Positions 1-6,710 are shown, counted from the first letter of the stretch. The stretch: DNA of 13,081 nucleotides from Pseudomonadota bacterium (GCA_027482725.1 JAIXVT010000194.1:1-13081), one strand, 5' to 3'. Notes: generated by a model from the letters alone, not told the origin. Translations and numbers: made by a program.

Positions 1-840
1 CATGCGTCGGGCCTGGTCATCGTCGATTCCTCGAGATCTGAGATAAACCAACTGATCGGGATCAAGGGAGCTGACCGAGCTCCCATGCGACGCCTTCACA
101 TCGTCATGAAAAATAAAAAGTTTAGGGAACGAATCCGCTTTAGCCGTGTCCGACAAGAGTAAGTTTTTACTCTTTTGCGCAGAAATAGAACCCGAGCAAT
201 TTACGCTCATAGTGACTTGAGTATTCGAAACACAATGACTTTTGCCATCCGCTGCGGAATACGTGTAAATCTCCGAATGGGTTTCTGGTGCCTGATGATC
301 CACATTCAACCAAAGATCATGTCGGTCTGATGTCTGGGCTTGATGAAGGGCGTCCACTCGAACCCTTGCTCCCGCTGCCTTCAGTTCGATTTCAACATGG
401 GATTGGAGCAATTGGATTTCGGCTCCGACAAAAACAAGATGCGCCTCGGCATTTCTCTCGATTGAAACCAAAATACGAGGAAATAAGCGGGATTTGACCC
501 CGCGCTTAGAGGCAAGATTCCCCGCCCAGATCACGATCTGTCGACGTGAACCCGCACCAAACTCCACCGAATAGGCGGGAGTATCATTTTGAACAGAGGA
601 TAGATCTAAAAAAATGGGCTCCGCTTCATTCCCTTGCAAGCTGCTGATGACTTGGACGCTTGAGCCAACATACGCAATCGGATCTTGAGCAAATCGAACC
701 CCAAGCTTAGGCAAAGCCGGATATAGGGTTTGCCCCGCGGCCGATCCGGCTAACTCTGCTTCGAGATCTTTCAAGCCTAAAAAACGAAACGCATCGGATC
801 GGAGTTGTTCTTTGACAAAAATTTGCCAAGAATTTTGCAT
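1..840 (-). CDS. sufD: SufD, Fe-S cluster assembly scaffold subunit (partial, C-terminus beyond left edge)
   Basis: My translation of the minus strand from the ATG at 840 is open for 280 codons to the window edge. It begins MQNSWQIFVKEQLRSD and is recognisable as the SufBD family by the C-terminal stretch HGSSVSSLDPDQLVYLRS (residues 252-269). SufD partners SufB and the ATPase SufC in the SufBCD scaffold that builds Fe-S clusters in the cytosol. The His of the 'SHG' motif, equivalent to the functionally important E. coli His360, is at residue 252. The preceding motif Cys of E. coli is Ala here (KASHG). The N-terminal part is therefore about 100 residues shorter than in E. coli, though some SufD lineages are compact. 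The ATG shares its A with the SufC stop (TAATG), and a GGAG lies about 9 nt upstream, so translation is probably coupled to sufC. Confidence 0.9.
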   Translation of the reverse strand, partial: MQNSWQIFVKEQLRSDAFRFLGLKDLEAELAGSAAGQTLYPALPKLGVRFAQDPIAYVGSSVQVISSLQGNEAEPIFLDLSSVQNDTPAYSVEFGAGSRRQIVIWAGNLASKRGVKSRLFPRILVSIERNAEAHLVFVGAEIQLLQSHVEIELKAAGARVRVDALHQAQTSDRHDLWLNVDHQAPETHSEIYTYSAADGKSHCVSNTQVTMSVNCSGSISAQKSKNLLLSDTAKADSFPKLFIFHDDVKASHGSSVSSLDPDQLVYLRSRGIDDDQARRM

Positions 841-1580
841 TACGCGGTTCTCCCCCGGAATCCATCATAGCCTTCCGACTCAAGTTTGAGCGCAAGCGTC
901 GCGTCTCCCGAAGCCACGATCTGACCTTCATCAAACACATGAACATAATCAGGTTTGATGTAATTCAACATGCGCTGGTAGTGCGTGATGACAATCATGC
1001 CCCGAGTGGAGTCTCTCATGGCTTCAATATTTTCTGAGACCACGCGTAACGCATCGATATCGAGTCCAGAGTCGGTTTCGTCCAGCACTGCAATTTTTGG
1101 CTGTAAAAGCCGCATCTGGAGAGTTTCTAACCGTTTCTTCTCCCCACCGCTAAACCCGTCGTTAAGTGATCGCATCATGAAAGACTCGGGAATAGACAAA
1201 CGCTTTAACTCTTCACGAATCAAACTCCGCACCTGAGAAGGAGGGATCTCATTTCCCCGAACGGCCTTCAGCGTCGCACGCAAAAAACTTGCAACACTCA
1301 CTCCTGGAACGGCGACAGGGTATTGAAACGCAAGAAAAACACGGGCACGGGCCCGATCCTCAGGAGACATCCCGATGAGAGAAATCCCATCCAGCACCAA
1401 ATCCCCCTGGGTGATCTGAACCCGAGGATGTCCCATAATGGCTTGAGACAACGTTGTTTTTCCCGTTCCATTGCGACCCATGATCGCGTGAACCTCTCCC
1501 GAACGAACGGTGAGATTCACTCCCTTGAGTACCGATTTTCCTTCAATTTCCGCGTGCAAATTCTTAATTTCAAAAATCAT
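840..1580 (-). CDS. sufC: SufC, Fe-S assembly ABC-type ATPase
   Basis: This 246-residue protein has the normal length for SufC (about 250). Walker A is GRNGTGKTT at residues 35-43. The family-specific signature region reads NDGFSGGEKKRLE, Walker B with D-loop is AVLDETDSGLD, and the H-loop is VITHY. The 'FSGGEKKR' and 'DETDSGLD' wording is characteristic of SufC rather than of transporter ATPases, and no membrane partner is present. SufC binds SufB-SufD and its ATP hydrolysis drives the scaffold rearrangement needed for cluster assembly. The start has an AGGA 7 nt upstream. The gene lies 14 nt after the Rrf2 regulator and overlaps sufD by one base, so the three genes form one transcription unit. 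Confidence 0.95.
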   Translation of the reverse strand: MIFEIKNLHAEIEGKSVLKGVNLTVRSGEVHAIMGRNGTGKTTLSQAIMGHPRVQITQGDLVLDGISLIGMSPEDRARARVFLAFQYPVAVPGVSVASFLRATLKAVRGNEIPPSQVRSLIREELKRLSIPESFMMRSLNDGFSGGEKKRLETLQMRLLQPKIAVLDETDSGLDIDALRVVSENIEAMRDSTRGMIVITHYQRMLNYIKPDYVHVFDEGQIVASGDATLALKLESEGYDGFRGRTA

Positions 1581-1594
1581 GTGGTGTTCCTAAA

Positions 1595-2089
1595 TTACGT
1601 TTTGAATTCAACTTCGGCTTGCGCCTCAAGACAAAGTTCATGAGCAACCTGCTGCGCTCGTAAATATGTTTCAGATTCGGAGGAAATCAAATCTTCCAAG
1701 CTCAGCCGAGACGTAAAGCCATCGAACATTTTCTCCAAAACCCCCCAAAAAGGTCGGATCGAACACCCCGGCCTACGAGCACAAACCGACTGTCGACCTG
1801 AAAATCCGTCACAGAACGAGGCACTTTCCCGAGGGCCTTTCAATCCATCCAGAACTGCCTTGATTGAAATCTCGGAGGGTGGCTTCGCCAATGAAAATCC
1901 CCCGTGAATTCCTCGGAGAGTTTTCACCAAACCTGCCCGCTTGAGGTGAAGCATAAATTTCGACACATACTCGACAGAAAGCCCCTCGGATTCCGCAATC
2001 TCTGAAGCCGACAGGGTTTCCCCATCCTTCAGTTGCGCTAAACGAGCCGCACACCGCAATCCGTACTCTTCGAGGGCCGATACATTCAT
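1595..2089 (-). CDS. Rrf2/IscR-family transcriptional regulator of the suf genes
   Basis: The 164-residue protein has the Rrf2 winged-helix fold. The helix-turn-helix is around residues 25-55 (ETLSASEIAESEGLSVEYVS, then KAGLV-like RAGLV) and the wing contains LRGIHGGFSLAK. Three cysteines follow at 93, 103 and 109. They sit in the loop where IscR and related Rrf2 proteins bind a [2Fe-2S] cluster, so the regulator probably senses Fe-S status. Its place directly upstream of sufC and sufD supports a role like SufR/IscR, namely repression or activation of the suf operon plus autoregulation. The spacing C-x9-C-x5-C is wider than in E. coli IscR, so the ligand set is inferred. No clear Shine-Dalgarno lies before the ATG. 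The family call is certain, the exact subgroup is not. Confidence 0.9.
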   Translation of the reverse strand: MNVSALEEYGLRCAARLAQLKDGETLSASEIAESEGLSVEYVSKFMLHLKRAGLVKTLRGIHGGFSLAKPPSEISIKAVLDGLKGPRESASFCDGFSGRQSVCARRPGCSIRPFWGVLEKMFDGFTSRLSLEDLISSESETYLRAQQVAHELCLEAQAEVEFKT

Positions 2090-2129
2090 GACGCTAGTGT
2101 GTCATATTCTGGAGACCAATACAATACAA
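2089..2129 (-). promoter_or_regulatory. Candidate promoter and imperfect palindromic operator of the rrf2-suf operon
   Basis: On the minus strand TTGTAT (2124-2129) and TATGAC (2101-2106) are separated by 17 nt, a weak sigma70-like pair that would start transcription a few bases before the rrf2 ATG. The interrupted palindrome TGACGCTAGTGTGTCA (2089-2104) has matching outer arms TGAC/GTCA plus an inner G/C pair, and overlaps the -10 and the start codon. That is a natural place for autoregulation by the Rrf2 protein. It does not match the classic IscR consensus in full. This is inference from position and symmetry only. Confidence 0.3.
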
Positions 2130-2173
2130 ACTTGTAAGGATTTAGTTCAAATTCCTTGAAAAAGGAGAACCCA

Positions 2174-3370
2174 TCATTCACGTAAGATATTGAAATTCAT
2201 GAGGTTTCCACCCAAGGTCATGCCCACAATCGAAACCGATGAGTGAGAGATTTGAGAGGGAACGACACTAGCTTCCAAGAGCACCAGATCGCCTGCAAAA
2301 CCTGACGCATAACCCGCGTCATAGCGGTACTCAGGTTTACCGGTTTCTGCATTAAGCACGTAAAAGTAACGACTGGTTGAGGCCACCACCAACTTGGAAC
2401 CCACGACTCGTGGACTGAGTCCAGTCCCCTGGTCCAACTCAAACTCCCACACCTTGGTCCCCCGGGACAAGCTCAGCTTGAACAATTTACCTGACGAACT
2501 CGCGACGTAGAGGAATTCGCCCTGAACCGACACCCGACTCGCTCCGCCCATGTCTTCATTCACCCAAAGGATTGAGGAATCCTTGGGATTAAGCGCGTAG
2601 AGCGCTCCGTCAAAAGTGGGCACCAAAACGCTATCCCCGGCCCGAACAAAATCCGCATTCACATCCGAAAACCTGCGATTCGTGTTGAGTTGCTTTTCCC
2701 GAATAATTTTTCCATCCTCAGGATTCAAAACAACAAGCGACCCATCTGAAAATCCTACCCACAACGTATCATCGACCACAAAAGGAGTGGACGCTCCGTG
2801 AATGGTTGGTCCCGAAACCCCACTCCGCTTACGATAGTGCCACTTCCAAACCCCGTCTTGGGCGGACAAACATACGACCGTATCATCCGAAGTGACCAGA
2901 TACAGTAACCCGTTTTTAACGGTGATTTTTGAGGCTACGGGGTTACGGAGAACATAACGCCAAAGGATTTTCCCTTGATCTGCGGACACCGCTAAGACCT
3001 CTCCATCCCCCGAAACGAAATACAAAACGCCTTGGTACTCCGTCATAGGACTAATGACACCGTGATGAAGAGGCAACCGCCACCGTTCACGCTGAAGATG
3101 GGGATAAAAACTGACCACACCGAAACGGGAGCTGCCCACAATGAGCGTGCGATCATAGGCAAGAGGCGCAATATACTCTACTCCCGAACCCCCGCGCGCA
3201 CTGGATAAGGGCTCAAAAGAGTAAGTCCAACCTCGGGTCACCAAGGACTCCCCTTTTCCGACCGACGAGCCCTGAAAATCAGGGCTTAACTCTGGATGAA
3301 TATTTCGAGACGCACACCCCAACAACGAACCCAAAATAAGAACCAAAATCCCTACGGAGGTCCGCGGCAT
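2174..3370 (-). CDS. bamB: BamB-like outer-membrane assembly lipoprotein (PQQ-type beta-propeller)
   Basis: The protein is about 398 residues, close to E. coli BamB (392). It has a lipoprotein signal peptide ending in the lipobox LLGC (Cys19 from the ATG at 3370), with Ala at +2, which favours outer-membrane sorting. The body is a series of beta-propeller blades of the PQQ/BamB type, with repeats such as GEVLAVSADQGKILW, GALYALNPKDSSILW and GKLFKLSLSRGTKVW. BamB helps the BAM complex insert beta-barrel proteins into the outer membrane. The preceding gene is YfgM-like, matching the yfgM-bamB order of other proteobacteria. A GTG at 3385, directly after the upstream stop codon, would add five residues. 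I prefer the ATG at 3370 because GGAG lies 9 nt before it. Confidence 0.85.
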   Translation of the reverse strand: MPRTSVGILVLILGSLLGCASRNIHPELSPDFQGSSVGKGESLVTRGWTYSFEPLSSARGGSGVEYIAPLAYDRTLIVGSSRFGVVSFYPHLQRERWRLPLHHGVISPMTEYQGVLYFVSGDGEVLAVSADQGKILWRYVLRNPVASKITVKNGLLYLVTSDDTVVCLSAQDGVWKWHYRKRSGVSGPTIHGASTPFVVDDTLWVGFSDGSLVVLNPEDGKIIREKQLNTNRRFSDVNADFVRAGDSVLVPTFDGALYALNPKDSSILWVNEDMGGASRVSVQGEFLYVASSSGKLFKLSLSRGTKVWEFELDQGTGLSPRVVGSKLVVASTSRYFYVLNAETGKPEYRYDAGYASGFAGDLVLLEASVVPSQISHSSVSIVGMTLGGNLMNFNILRE

Positions 3371-3385
3371 GCCCGATCGCTCCAC

Positions 3386-4027
3386 TTAGATCAGACCCTC
3401 AACATTTTGAACTTCCGGAGATCCTGCAAACTTTTTCTTCAGTGCCTCAAAAACGGTCTTGGCTTGATCTTTTTTATTGGCCTTCACTAAAGCCCGCACC
3501 TGACCCGAAAGCGCCAACGCTTCAGATTCGGCAAAGGACTTTCCGACATCACGATAAATTTCTGCAATCGCTTGCCAATCCGATTCCACCTTAGCCTGAG
3601 TTTCCAACGCCTGAGCAAGCGCGATCCCCAGAGTGGATTTTAAAAATCCTTTTTGATCAGAAAATGCCGACCTCAAGAGGGCGATTGCCTGATCTAAGCC
3701 CCCGTGGTCCATCAGGACACGAGACTTCCTTAAGATCACCTCGGCTCTGACCTGAGGAGATTTCGCCGAGGCAATAAGAGCATCATAGGCGGCAAAAGAT
3801 TTGCTAAATTTTTGATTAAAATCAAGAGCTACTCCGACTTCTTTTTCTTCTGGAGTCAGTGCGCTTATTTCATCTGTTTCTAATTTCAGCGCTTTATAGA
3901 ATGCAACTTTTTCTGCATCTTGCTTTTCAAGGCGGTGGTTTTGATAAAAATACAACCCCACAGCAATGAAAACGACTCCGAGCATCACGGCAACTAGTGT
4001 TTTGGGACGAATAAAAGATTGAGACAT
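3386..4027 (-). CDS. YfgM-like membrane-anchored tetratricopeptide protein
   Basis: From the ATG at 4027 the protein is 213 residues (E. coli YfgM is 206). A short basic N-terminus is followed by one transmembrane helix (about residues 11-28, LVAVMLGVVFIAVGLYFY) and an alpha-helical periplasmic domain of TPR-like repeats with many Ala/Lys/Glu residues. YfgM is an ancillary SecYEG partner that links the translocon to periplasmic chaperones. Here the gene is immediately followed by bamB, with no gap before bamB's alternative GTG start. The reading frame is open further upstream (ATG at 4156), but that would overlap the divergent barrel gene and add 43 residues before the helix, so I reject it. 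AAAGGA directly abuts the ATG, an unusually close Shine-Dalgarno. Sequence identity to YfgM is not visible; the call rests on architecture and context. Confidence 0.65.
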   Translation of the reverse strand: MSQSFIRPKTLVAVMLGVVFIAVGLYFYQNHRLEKQDAEKVAFYKALKLETDEISALTPEEKEVGVALDFNQKFSKSFAAYDALIASAKSPQVRAEVILRKSRVLMDHGGLDQAIALLRSAFSDQKGFLKSTLGIALAQALETQAKVESDWQAIAEIYRDVGKSFAESEALALSGQVRALVKANKKDQAKTVFEALKKKFAGSPEVQNVEGLI

Positions 4028-4037
4028 TCCTTTCAGG

Positions 4038-4065
4038 TGTAAAAGCCAAAGCCCTCTGATGTCAA
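4038..4065 (-). promoter_or_regulatory. Candidate promoter of the yfgM-bamB operon
   Basis: On the minus strand a perfect TTGACA (4060-4065) is followed, after 16 nt, by TTTACA (4038-4043), a poor -10. Transcription would begin only about 4 nt before the ATG at 4027, which would explain the unusable Shine-Dalgarno spacing. Inference from motif and position. Confidence 0.3.
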
Positions 4066-4114
4066 AATAAAATGGATTCGCTTCAACTCCACGTCGATTA
4101 AACTCATTAAAGGT

Positions 4115-4897
4115 ATGAACCTCCACCGGAAAACATGGCCCATCGGCTTGCCTCAAAAGACCAAACTTTTTTTACTCAATCGTTTACTCCACCGCTTCCT
4201 CAAACTAGGCCTAGCCCTTTTTCTTCTGGGAGTCCCAAGTCTTGCTCAGGATTTTTCGGAAGAACCGGGATTCCGAGAGGGAAAATCCCCTTACCTAGAC
4301 TATGGAGATTTTGATACCGAGCGAGACGAGGAAAAAGAGGAATTGTTTTATAAATACGGGCGGTTTTTTGGGGTGGGATTGGGATTAGGGTATCAACAAG
4401 CCATGGGAAACCGTGGCCTTTTATATGAGCCGGGCTTCCCCCGAATCGATATCAAAGTCTTGTATTGGTTTGATTTCAATTGGTCTTTAATCTTGGGCGT
4501 TGGATTTGCAAGTCACGATTTCGTTTACGAAAACGTGGCGAACTCTGTCCGCCTTACTTCATTTGAAACCCAGCTCCGATACTCCATCGATACGAAAAAT
4601 CTTTCGGACGCACTCACGTTTGCAAGTCCCTATTTTTCTCTCGGTGTGGGAGCAATCAGCAAAACCCAAAACACGGGAACACAAACCCAAGCAGATAGCG
4701 ACTCAACGATTTCAATGAACTTCGGTGCAGGCTTGGAATTTCCGATAGCCCACAAAAAATCCTATCTCCTTTTAGATGGTCGCTATTACACCCAGTCTTT
4801 TGTCGATTCCGCAGAAACCGAGGCGTATTCCCGAGTAACGCCTAACTTAAATGGGGGGTTCCTGAACCTGAGCCTTTCCATTGTATTCACGTGGTAA
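4115..4897 (+). CDS. Outer-membrane beta-barrel protein
   Basis: The 260-residue protein has a long basic N-terminus, a hydrophobic signal peptide (about residues 29-44, ending PSLA before QDF), and an acidic linker (about 45-75). Alternating amphipathic strands with Gly and aromatic residues follow, such as FGVGLGLGYQ, WFDFNWSLILGVGF and PYFSLGVGAI. The last residues are SIVFTW, ending in Trp as BAM-recognised outer-membrane barrels end in an aromatic residue. About 8 strands are likely (an OmpA/OmpW-sized barrel). No ligand or pore function can be read. The gene is divergent from the yfgM-bamB operon, whose products help insert such proteins. The start codon has AAAGG only one base upstream, and the n-region is unusually long (about 28 residues), so the true start may be internal. 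No intrinsic terminator follows the stop. Confidence 0.75.
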   Translation: MNLHRKTWPIGLPQKTKLFLLNRLLHRFLKLGLALFLLGVPSLAQDFSEEPGFREGKSPYLDYGDFDTERDEEKEELFYKYGRFFGVGLGLGYQQAMGNRGLLYEPGFPRIDIKVLYWFDFNWSLILGVGFASHDFVYENVANSVRLTSFETQLRYSIDTKNLSDALTFASPYFSLGVGAISKTQNTGTQTQADSDSTISMNFGAGLEFPIAHKKSYLLLDGRYYTQSFVDSAETEAYSRVTPNLNGGFLNLSLSIVFTW

Positions 4898-4932
4898 TCC
4901 TCACTCACTTTTTTGATGCTCACTTTTTTTGG

Positions 4933-4961
4933 TTGACAAAGATAACGCACTGTGTTGTCAT
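4933..4961 (+). promoter_or_regulatory. Sigma70-like promoter of the 4967-5073 RNA, with an inverted repeat over it
   Basis: A consensus -35 TTGACA (4933-4938) and TGTCAT (4956-4961, 4 of 6 matches to the -10) are separated by exactly 17 nt. Transcription should start at about 4967-4969, which is where a hairpin-forming sequence begins. TGACAA (4934-4939) and TTGTCA (4955-4960) form a perfect 6-bp inverted repeat covering both promoter boxes, so a dimeric repressor could bind here. The promoter call is well supported by motif and spacing. The operator is speculative. Confidence 0.6.
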
Positions 4962-4987
4962 GCCCTTGCCGGTGAGAATCGGCAGTC

Positions 4988-5038
4988 TGATCAGAGAATC
5001 TCTCTCTCTCATCTTTGATCAGATCTCATCTCTCTCTC
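4988..5038 (+). repeat. Imperfect tandem repeat of a TGATCAGA + CU-repeat unit
   Basis: TGATCAGA occurs at 4988-4995 and again at 5016-5023, each followed after a few bases by ATCTCTCTCTC. The unit length is about 28 nt. The two TGATCAGA copies are also the two arms of hairpin 2 of the candidate RNA, so the duplication may be how the hairpin and its two CU-rich single-stranded segments arose. Confidence 0.6.
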
Positions 5039-5039
5039 G

Positions 5040-5073
5040 CCCGACTCCAATGATTGGTGTCGGGTTTTTTTTT
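5040..5073 (+). terminator. Strong rho-independent terminator
   Basis: CCCGAC (5040-5045) and CCAA (5047-5050) pair with TTGG (5054-5057) and GTCGGG (5059-5064), with one T-T mismatch and a TGA loop. Nine T residues follow (5065-5073). It would end both the candidate RNA and readthrough from the barrel gene, and stands 22 nt before the next start codon. Confidence 0.9.
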
Positions 5074-5095
5074 AGGCTACGTTTAAGGACACGCT

Positions 5096-5956
5096 ATGAG
5101 CATCTACCTTGGGATTGACATCGGGGGCACAAAAACCCGCTGGGATCGGTACTCTCACCCCGGTTCCCACCGACCTTGGAGCAGAACGCATTCCTCTTTT
5201 TTTTCCAATCAAGGAATCACCACGCCCTCGGTTTGGATAGAAAGATTAAAGACTTCATTATCCCCGTTTGACTTCCCCCCACACCTGTTTACAGGGATTG
5301 GAATTGGCGCGCCGGGCTCTCCTGCGCCCGACTTAAAATCAATCCAAACCTCGGTACTCAAGTGGGTACAAGGCTCTCCGCTGGCCTCCCCTCTGCATGA
5401 ACTTTTTCCTTCGGCCAGCATCCGGTTTGAAAACGATGCAAACGCATTTACATTGGCTGAGGCACGCTTTGGCGCGGGTAAAAAACAAAACCATGTTTTA
5501 GGCCTCACCTTGGGAACCGGCCTGGGCGCAGGCCTTGTCGTACGCAAGCAACTTTATCGAGGCGCCCACCGCTCTGCCCTGGAGGTGGGTAAAATCACCA
5601 CCTCGCTCCAAGGATTCCCGCCTTATTCCCCTCTAGATCAGGTCTATTCGGGAACCGGACTTCAGCACCTCTTGGGCGATGGATCTCTCGATCAACTCCT
5701 CCAAGACTCAAAGCTTGAATATCGTTTTTCCCCGTGGATTAAAGGGTTTGTCGCATTTTTACAAAATCTCCAAAACGTCCTTGATCCTGACGTCATCGTT
5801 ATCGGTGGCGGGGTTTCAAGCTCTCGCCGTTTCTGGGAAGAACTTTACCCGTTAACATGCTCACGGCTACCCATCAAACGTCCAGTGCTCGGACCCAACG
5901 GAGGACCACTTGGGATTTGCGCGATGATCGCAGACGACTCTAAACTAACCGCATGA
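5096..5956 (+). CDS. ROK-family sugar kinase (zinc motif absent)
   Basis: The 286-residue protein has the actin-like ASKHA fold. The phosphate-1 motif is DIGGTKT (residues 8-14), ENDANA (112-117) carries the catalytic Asp114, LTLGTGLGAGLV is the phosphate-2 loop, and DVIVIGGGVS (232-241) is the adenosine region. This places it in the ROK group, which phosphorylates glucose, N-acetylglucosamine, N-acetylmannosamine or fructose; the substrate cannot be read. Most ROK kinases have GEIGH followed by a CxCGxxGCxE zinc site. Here the equivalent is LEVGK (Glu163 kept, His replaced by Lys166) and no cysteine cluster follows, so this is a zinc-free variant. AAGGA lies 6 nt upstream of the ATG. Its stop overlaps the next start as ATGA. 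A strong terminator precedes it, so expression needs readthrough, attenuation or a promoter I cannot see. Confidence 0.85.
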   Translation: MSIYLGIDIGGTKTRWDRYSHPGSHRPWSRTHSSFFSNQGITTPSVWIERLKTSLSPFDFPPHLFTGIGIGAPGSPAPDLKSIQTSVLKWVQGSPLASPLHELFPSASIRFENDANAFTLAEARFGAGKKQNHVLGLTLGTGLGAGLVVRKQLYRGAHRSALEVGKITTSLQGFPPYSPLDQVYSGTGLQHLLGDGSLDQLLQDSKLEYRFSPWIKGFVAFLQNLQNVLDPDVIVIGGGVSSSRRFWEELYPLTCSRLPIKRPVLGPNGGPLGICAMIADDSKLTA

Positions 5957-6651
5957 CTGCTCCCCGCCAAGACATTACTCCGATCACGCACCGCCCCCTT
6001 ACTTCCCCGCAAGACCTCAGACTCCGGATTGCGGAGATCAACAAAATCAAACCGGAATCCAGCATTTCCTTTGAAGGCTTTACCAGCACCCATCGTGCAA
6101 AAATTACGCGGTGGCACGCTGATCGTAAGTATTTTTCGGTAACCTTTGAATCCGCTTTAGGAAAAGATATTCAAAAAAAAATTGATCATCAGATTGGATT
6201 GCGCACTTTTTTTAGGGTCAAACTGATCAGTACCCAGCTGATTTTTAAAGCTACTGTGGTAAGAATCATTAACGCAAATACCCTGGAGCTCCGCGTTCCC
6301 GATACCCTTTACCACCAGCAACGCCGAGGGGCTTTGCGCATTCCTCTAAAATCCAACCATGCGGTTTTTTCGTCCGAATTAGGGTTGTTTAAAGTTTTAG
6401 ATCTCAGCACCACAGGTCTCCGAGTGGAGCACTTATCTGGAAAAAAAGAAATTTTTGTGGGCCGTGAGCTTTTTCAAACCCAGCTTAAATTAAAAAAAGA
6501 ATCCGTATTTATCATGGACGCAAAGATCAGTAACGTGACCAGCACTGGCTTTGGCATTCGATTTATCGGACTAGCACAGGCGGAAAAAGTCCGACTTAAA
6601 CAAATCCTGATCGAGGCCCTCCAGGAGCTATTCAAGGCCCCAAACAGTTGA
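5953..6651 (+). CDS. YcgR-like PilZ-domain c-di-GMP receptor
   Basis: The 232-residue protein has the two-domain layout of YcgR (E. coli 244 residues). An N-terminal YcgR-N-like beta domain (about 33-118) is followed by a PilZ domain with both c-di-GMP-binding motifs intact: RxxxR as RGALR at 125-129 (QQRRGALRIPL) and DxSxxG as DLSTTG at 150-155. The domain ends with a typical GFGIRFIGL strand and a C-terminal helix. Such proteins bind c-di-GMP and then act on another protein, classically as a flagellar brake, or in surface motility or polysaccharide control. There is no signal peptide, so it is cytoplasmic. The ATG overlaps the ROK kinase stop by four bases, indicating coupled translation and perhaps a shared pathway. 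There are no flagellar genes nearby, so the output target is unknown. Confidence 0.85.
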   Translation: MTAPRQDITPITHRPLTSPQDLRLRIAEINKIKPESSISFEGFTSTHRAKITRWHADRKYFSVTFESALGKDIQKKIDHQIGLRTFFRVKLISTQLIFKATVVRIINANTLELRVPDTLYHQQRRGALRIPLKSNHAVFSSELGLFKVLDLSTTGLRVEHLSGKKEIFVGRELFQTQLKLKKESVFIMDAKISNVTSTGFGIRFIGLAQAEKVRLKQILIEALQELFKAPNS

Positions 6652-6676
6652 TCAGAAGACTGACCAGAAGAGCGAG

Positions 6677-6710
6677 CAAAACCCCTCAGTGACCCTGCTT
6701 ACTCAGGGGT
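6677..6710 (-). terminator. Intrinsic terminator at the 3' end of rlmN, overlapping its last codons
   Basis: ACCCCT-c-AGT (6681-6690) is the inverted complement of ACT-c-AGGGGT (6701-6710), a 9-bp stem with one C-C mismatch and a 10-nt loop. Read on the minus strand it is followed by TTTT (6681-6678). The rlmN stop codon (6699-6701) lies at the loop edge, so one arm is coding. The same stem could slow transcripts from the PilZ gene, but there is no T-run on the plus strand. Confidence 0.55.

Larger units (their letters stand above)
4967..5073 (+). ncRNA. Candidate small RNA (about 107 nt) or attenuated 5' leader of the ROK-PilZ operon
   Basis: The segment is bounded by the promoter at 4933-4961 and an intrinsic terminator at 5040-5073. 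Three hairpins can be drawn. Hairpin 1 pairs TGCCG (4967-4971) with CGGCA (4980-4984), loop GTGAGAAT. Hairpin 2 pairs 4986-4995 (TCTGATCAGA) with 5014-5023 (TTTGATCAGA), 10 bp including one G-U, enclosing an 18-nt loop of TC repeats. Hairpin 3 is the terminator. Between hairpins 2 and 3 lies another unpaired CU-rich stretch (about 5024-5038). Exposed pyrimidine-repeat loops are typical of trans-acting small RNAs that pair with purine-rich ribosome-binding sites; that role is inferred. The GAGA of loop 1 could also pair with loop 2. Because the ROK start codon is only 23 nt past the terminator, the element could instead be a cis-acting attenuator. No protein-coding ORF is apparent and I do not recognise an Rfam family. 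Confidence 0.55.

Noticed and set aside
4028..4156. Upstream ATG at 4156 for the YfgM-like protein.
   Set aside because: It would overlap the divergent barrel gene and place 43 non-membrane residues before the anchor helix.
4904..4930. Direct repeat CTCACTTTTTT (4904-4914 and 4919-4929) after the barrel gene.
   Set aside because: Short and T-rich with no hairpin, so not a terminator. Probably low-complexity sequence.
5046..5095. A promoter for the ROK gene overlapping the terminator (TTGGTG with TACGTT, 18-nt spacer).
   Set aside because: Only 3 of 6 matches in the -10, and it would lie within the hairpin and T-run. Not supportable.
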